A DNA stretch of 8,072 nt from Chloroflexota bacterium. Its GTDB lineage: Bacteria > Chloroflexota > Dormibacteria > CF-121. The translations under genes and the position numbers were made by a program. Numbering within the stretch: the stretch's first letter is position 1; the number at the start of each line of letters is the position of its first letter. Below are positions 5,369-8,072 of the stretch, in pieces. The notes beneath the pieces were generated by a model. That model was not told the DNA's origin and did not search any database. It was given only the letters and a program-made list of their open reading frames with translations. The stretch is taken from the NCBI GenBank assembly GCA_005882525.1, contig VBGO01000050.1:1-8072 (forward strand), read 5' to 3'.

Positions 5369-6395
5369 AAGCGGACGGGGTATCCTCGAGCGCCTGAAGA
5401 GCGGCGTGGTGCTGGGCGCGGAAGGCTATGTCTTTGAACTCGAGCGGCGCGGCTACATCAAGGCGGGGCCCTATGTCCCCGAAGTCGTGCTCGATTTCCC
5501 GGATGCACTGCGGGAACTCCACCGCGAGTTTCTTCGGGCGGGCGCCGATGTCATGGTGGCGCTGACCTATTATGCGCACCGCGGAAAGCTGAAGGACGTC
5601 GGCCGCGAGAACGACCTCGAAGCGATGAACCGTCAGGCGGTGCGCCTTGCCAACGAGGTGGCGCGGGAAGGCGACGCCCTGGTCGCCGGCGATATCTGCA
5701 ACACCTGGGCGTACGACCCGAAGAACAAGGAAGCCTCGTCACGCGTGGTCCGTGCGATGTACGAAGAGCAATTGTCCTGGGCAGTGGACGAGGGGATCGA
5801 TTTCGTTATCGCGGAAACCAATGACTACCTTGGGGAAGCCCTGATCGCGCTGCAGGTGATCAAGGACCTGGGCCTGCCCGCCATGGTCACGCTGGCGTCG
5901 ACCCGGCCGCACCAGACCTGGGATGGCTACGACTATGTCGACGCCTGCAAGATCCTGGCCGACCAGGGGGCCGATATCGTCGGCTTGAACTGTGATCGAG
6001 GACCCGCCACCATGATGCCCATCCTTGAGCAGGTCCGCCGTCGTGTTAGCGGTTACGTCGCGGTCCAGCCGGTTCCCTACAAGACCGAACCGGCGATGCC
6101 GACGTTCGAGTCCCTGAAAACCGCCGACGGAACGAACGTCTTTCCGATCGCGCTCGAGCCGTTCCTCTGTACACGATTCGAGATGGCGGACTACGCTCGG
6201 CGGGCACAGGCGCTGGGCGTCAACTACATCGGTATCTGTTGCGGGGGCGGGCCGCAGTACGTCCGCGCGATGGCGGAGGCACTGGGCCGGACGGTTCCGG
6301 CCAGCCGGTATTCACCGGCCATCGAACTTCACCCGATGATCGGCGCGAAGGTGGAAGAGAAAGAAAAGGAATTCCTGGTCGACTGGAAGGGTTAG
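5346..6395 (+). CDS. Betaine-homocysteine S-methyltransferase-like enzyme (zinc-dependent homocysteine S-methyltransferase family)
   Basis: The enzyme is expected to move a methyl group from a betaine to homocysteine, giving methionine and a demethylated amino acid. The 349-residue protein aligns by eye with human BHMT almost throughout: GILERL at 12-17, ERRGYIKAGPYVPE at 33-46, ELHREFLRAGADVM at 57-70, EGDALVAG at 108-115. The three zinc ligands are present as Cys216 (GLNC) and Cys298-Cys299 (GICCG), one position from human Cys217, Cys299 and Cys300. Glu157 matches human Glu159. Pocket residues differ: human Trp44 is Tyr43, the Asp26 position is Ala25 with Glu26 next to it, and Tyr160 is Thr158. 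The methyl donor may therefore not be glycine betaine. The start is uncertain (TTG 5346 or GTG 5358); both overlap the oxidase gene, which implies translational coupling. The charged C-terminal tail (EEKEKEF) lacks the longer oligomerisation segment of mammalian BHMT. Confidence 0.88.
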   Translation: MSPAVPARSGRGILERLKSGVVLGAEGYVFELERRGYIKAGPYVPEVVLDFPDALRELHREFLRAGADVMVALTYYAHRGKLKDVGRENDLEAMNRQAVRLANEVAREGDALVAGDICNTWAYDPKNKEASSRVVRAMYEEQLSWAVDEGIDFVIAETNDYLGEALIALQVIKDLGLPAMVTLASTRPHQTWDGYDYVDACKILADQGADIVGLNCDRGPATMMPILEQVRRRVSGYVAVQPVPYKTEPAMPTFESLKTADGTNVFPIALEPFLCTRFEMADYARRAQALGVNYIGICCGGGPQYVRAMAEALGRTVPASRYSPAIELHPMIGAKVEEKEKEFLVDWKG

Positions 6396-6421
6396 TGCGG
6401 GCGCGACGTCTGCGGCGCTGC

Positions 6422-6427
6422 TAAGCT
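6422..6427 (+). promoter_or_regulatory. Candidate leaderless -10 hexamer before the small membrane protein pair
   Basis: TAAGCT lies 7 nt before ATG 6435 in the 39-bp gap after the methyltransferase gene. No Shine-Dalgarno sequence is seen before this ATG and no good -35 box is visible. The position matches the other TAnnnT hexamers in the window. The genes could instead be read through from the upstream operon. Confidence 0.35.
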
Positions 6428-6434
6428 CGCCCCG

Positions 6435-6716
6435 ATGATCCTCAATCGCGGCAACCTCTTCTCCTTTCTGGTCACCGCGTTCGTCGGCGCCGTCTTCCTC
6501 CTGATGCTCTTCGAAACCTGGGCCCTGTTTACCGGGAACAAGACCATTACCGACTACTTCCGCGAAGCCGTGCATGATGTTCCCAGCCTGGCGTTCGTGA
6601 TCGCGATCCTGGTTGGGATCACGCTCGGCCACTTTCTCTGGGGGCCGGCGACCGGAATCCTCGCGCCCGCACCGCGCAAGATCCGCCAGCTGATGGGTCG
6701 GCGTGCTACAGATTAG
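6435..6716 (+). CDS. Small two-helix membrane protein, tandem paralogue 1, function unknown
   Basis: I do not recognise this 93-residue protein. It has two hydrophobic segments, about 8-32 and 50-70, joined by a polar loop (GNKTITDYFREAVHD). A basic tail after residue 78 (RKIRQLMGRRATD) suggests a cytoplasmic C-terminus. Marks shared with the next gene are LVTxFVG, LM..ET in helix 1, and LGHxxW at the end of helix 2. An ungapped comparison of residues 7-70 with residues 8-71 of the next protein gives about 25 identities in 64 positions, so the two arose by duplication. The ATG has no Shine-Dalgarno sequence but a TAAGCT hexamer 7 nt upstream. It follows the methyltransferase by 39 bp on the same strand. 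A link to betaine metabolism is possible but unsupported. Confidence 0.72.
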   Translation: MILNRGNLFSFLVTAFVGAVFLLMLFETWALFTGNKTITDYFREAVHDVPSLAFVIAILVGITLGHFLWGPATGILAPAPRKIRQLMGRRATD

Positions 6717-6918
6717 CCCGGGCGCGATCCTCTCACTGCTGGTCACCATCTTCGTCGGCGTGATCTTCGTGTTGATGATCAGCGAAACGCTTGCGGTTGG
6801 GAAAGGACAGGATCCGATCACGAACCTGCTCCGCTCCGTGATGCGCGCCTACCCACGAGTCAGCTACGTGGTGGCCGTTAGCATCGGGATGCTACTCGGC
6901 CACCTCTTCTGGCCTTAG
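6703..6918 (+). CDS. Small two-helix membrane protein, tandem paralogue 2, function unknown
   Basis: This 71-residue protein starts at GTG 6703, inside the end of its paralogue (14-bp overlap), so coupled translation is likely. It has the same plan: helix 1 at about 8-32 (LVTIFVGVIFVLMISETLAV), a polar loop, and helix 2 at about 52-70 ending LGHLFWP. It stops where paralogue 1 continues into its basic tail. The shared spacing of ET in helix 1 and GH-x-x-W in helix 2 suggests the pair may assemble together. Its TAG (6916-6918) overlaps the stop codon of the convergent Ku gene. Its length and GTG start make it easy to miss in automatic annotation, but the similarity to the upstream gene argues it is real. 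Confidence 0.72.
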   Translation: MLQISPGAILSLLVTIFVGVIFVLMISETLAVGKGQDPITNLLRSVMRAYPRVSYVVAVSIGMLLGHLFWP

Positions 6919-7838
6919 GCGCTCTTCCGGCGGCGTGATGAAATCGTCCGCGTCCGTGTAGTCGGTGCCTTTCCGTCAATCTGGCCTGACGACTTCTTCC
7001 TCGTCGCTTCGACACTGGCGCGCAGGGCCTCCATCAGGTCGACGACCTTCCCGCCCCTCTCGGGCGTCGCTGCCGGCAACGGCGCACCCTCGACCTTGGC
7101 ATCGATGAGCGTCTTCAGGGCGGCCTGGTATTCGTCGTGGTAGCGATCGGCGTCGAAGTGGTCGCTGAGGTTCTCGATCAACGAGACCGCCATCTGGAGT
7201 TCCTTGGGCGAGACCGTGACCCCGTCGATCGCGATGGCGTTGGTTGACCGGATTTCGTTCGCGTAAAGCATCGTTTCCATCGAAAGGACATCCTGATACG
7301 GCCGGACCAGGCAGAGACTCTCCTTGTCGCGGATCGCCACCTTGGCGACCGCCGCACGGCCGGTCTCCTCCAACGCCTGCCGTAGAAGGACGAACGCCTT
7401 GACGCCGGTCTCTTCGGGAGCCAGGTAGTAGGCCTTGTCGTAATAGATCGGGTCAACCTCCTCGAGCTTGACGAAGTCGGAGATGTCGACGGTGTGGACG
7501 GTTTTAACCGGCAGGTGTTCGAGGTCCTCCTCGGTGATGGGAACGTAGTTACCCTTGGCGTATTCGAATCCACGCACGACGTCGTCCCAGGGGACGGCCT
7601 TTTCGTCTTTGGGGCACCACCGAACGTTTTTCAACCGCACGCCATCGCGCTTGTGCAGCAGGTGAAAGCGCACGTCGTGCGACTCGGTAGCCGTATAGAG
7701 GTTGACCGGGATGCTAACCATCCCGAAAGCGATGGTGCCGCTCCAGATCGCTCGCGGCGCCCGTGTGGCCCTGGCTCCCGATTTGCGCTCGGTCCGTGCG
7801 ACGGCGGCTTCCGATTTGCGCTGCGTCCTTTGCGCCAT
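6915..7838 (-). CDS. ku: Bacterial non-homologous end-joining protein Ku
   Basis: Ku forms a homodimeric ring that threads onto DNA ends and recruits ligase D for double-strand break repair. From ATG 7838 the protein has 307 residues. The Ku core begins at RAIWSGTIAFGMVSIPVNLY (29-48), continues through FHLLHKRDG (58-66), the WCP site (74-76), DPIYYDKAYYLAPEE (129-143) and LVRPYQDVLSMETMLYANEIR (177-197), and ends at about 255. The C-terminal part (260-307) includes the VVDLMEALRASVE helix and a Lys/Arg-rich tail (SRRRKSA), typical of bacterial Ku. The N-terminus is unusual: about 26 basic residues made of two 11-residue repeats precede the core. In-frame ATGs at 7862 and 7847 are alternative starts. 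No ligase D gene is in the window. The gene converges on the small membrane proteins with overlapping stop codons. Confidence 0.95.
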   Translation of the reverse strand: MAQRTQRKSEAAVARTERKSGARATRAPRAIWSGTIAFGMVSIPVNLYTATESHDVRFHLLHKRDGVRLKNVRWCPKDEKAVPWDDVVRGFEYAKGNYVPITEEDLEHLPVKTVHTVDISDFVKLEEVDPIYYDKAYYLAPEETGVKAFVLLRQALEETGRAAVAKVAIRDKESLCLVRPYQDVLSMETMLYANEIRSTNAIAIDGVTVSPKELQMAVSLIENLSDHFDADRYHDEYQAALKTLIDAKVEGAPLPAATPERGGKVVDLMEALRASVEATRKKSSGQIDGKAPTTRTRTISSRRRKSA

Positions 7839-7896
7839 ACCTGACATCAAGGGTATCACCATCGACGGGATCCAACGGGCGTCTGCTGGCGATGGC

Positions 7897-7902
7897 TACA
7901 CT
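7897..7902 (+). promoter_or_regulatory. Candidate leaderless -10 hexamer of the EamA-type transporter gene
   Basis: TACACT is exactly 6 nt before GTG 7909, in the short gap between divergent genes. No Shine-Dalgarno sequence or good -35 box is present. The spacing matches the other candidate leaderless starts in this window. Confidence 0.4.
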
Positions 7903-7908
7903 CCCTTC

Positions 7909-8072
7909 GTGCCTCTGGCGGTCTTGCCCCTGGTGTTGGTGGCCGCCGCCTTTCATGCCGCCTGGAATGCGCTGCTCAAGGCATCGGAGAATCCGCTGGC
8001 CCTGGCTACGAGGGCGGTGACCTGGGGAACGATCGTGTCGCTGCCACCGGTCGCGGTCGCCTGGGTCACGAC
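7909..8072 (+). CDS. EamA/DMT-superfamily transporter, N-terminal fragment
   Basis: From GTG 7909 an open frame runs off the right edge (54 complete codons). It encodes a hydrophobic first helix, VLPLVLVAAAFHAAWNALLK, then SENPLALATRAVTWGT and the start of a second helix (TIVSLPPVAVAWV). The H-A-x-W-N-A-L-L-K pattern at the end of helix 1 is typical of EamA-domain (drug/metabolite transporter) proteins, which usually have ten helices. The substrate cannot be told. The start is chosen because the frame is hydrophobic from its first codons and TACACT lies 6 nt upstream; ATG 7892 is in another frame. The gene is divergent from Ku. Confidence 0.68.
   Translation, partial: MPLAVLPLVLVAAAFHAAWNALLKASENPLALATRAVTWGTIVSLPPVAVAWVT

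Noticed and set aside
6312..6821. Minus-strand open frame of 169 codons under the methyltransferase end and the small membrane proteins
   Set aside because: Low-complexity, charge-rich translation with no domain. The plus-strand paralogue similarity explains the region better.

Overview
The window is a high-GC (roughly 60-65% by eye), densely packed piece of bacterial chromosome. Divergent gene pairs are separated by only 18-70 bp. Several genes have no Shine-Dalgarno sequence but a TAnnnT hexamer 6-7 nt before the start codon, as in leaderless transcription. With a bacterial Ku protein, a lipoprotein solute-binding protein and a REP-like palindrome, this suits a free-living, probably soil, bacterium of the Chloroflexota/Dormibacterota or Actinomycetota type. 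The phylum is an inference and the sequence alone does not settle it.

Layout. Bases 1-101 (minus) hold the N-terminus of an SRPBCC/START-like protein cut by the window edge. It shares a symmetric -10 element with a divergent gene at 120-570 for a small DUF2269-like membrane protein, which is broken by one extra base near position 258. A REP-like hairpin at 577-616 separates this gene from the convergent operon that follows. Bases 637-3022 (minus) are an osmoprotectant (glycine betaine/choline-type) ABC importer operon: permease, permease, lipoprotein solute-binding protein. Its ATPase is on the other strand (3077-4192), across a 54-bp divergent promoter region with two dyad-symmetric candidate operators. 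Downstream of the ATPase on the plus strand come a sarcosine-oxidase-like FAD enzyme (4205-5368) and a betaine-homocysteine S-methyltransferase (BHMT) homologue (5346-6395), which overlap by 23 bp. Two tandem paralogous small two-helix membrane proteins (6435-6918) follow. Their last stop codon overlaps the stop codon of a convergent Ku gene (6915-7838, minus). The window ends in the N-terminus of an EamA/DMT-type transporter (7909 onward, plus).

How the genes work together. The importer, methyltransferase and N-demethylating flavoenzyme read as one system. An N-methylated betaine is imported, one methyl group goes to homocysteine to give methionine, and the remaining N-methylamino acid is oxidatively demethylated. 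Glycine betaine -> dimethylglycine -> sarcosine/glycine is the default reading. Proline betaine -> N-methylproline -> proline fits equally well, because the methyltransferase and oxidase both depart from the reference enzymes at substrate-pocket positions. No dimethylglycine dehydrogenase with a folate domain, catalase, formaldehyde-handling gene or local regulator is visible. Ku, the EamA-type transporter, the SRPBCC protein and the DUF2269-like protein look like unrelated neighbours.

No rRNA, tRNA, CRISPR array, insertion sequence or replication origin was seen. No stretch over 300 bases lacks a gene.
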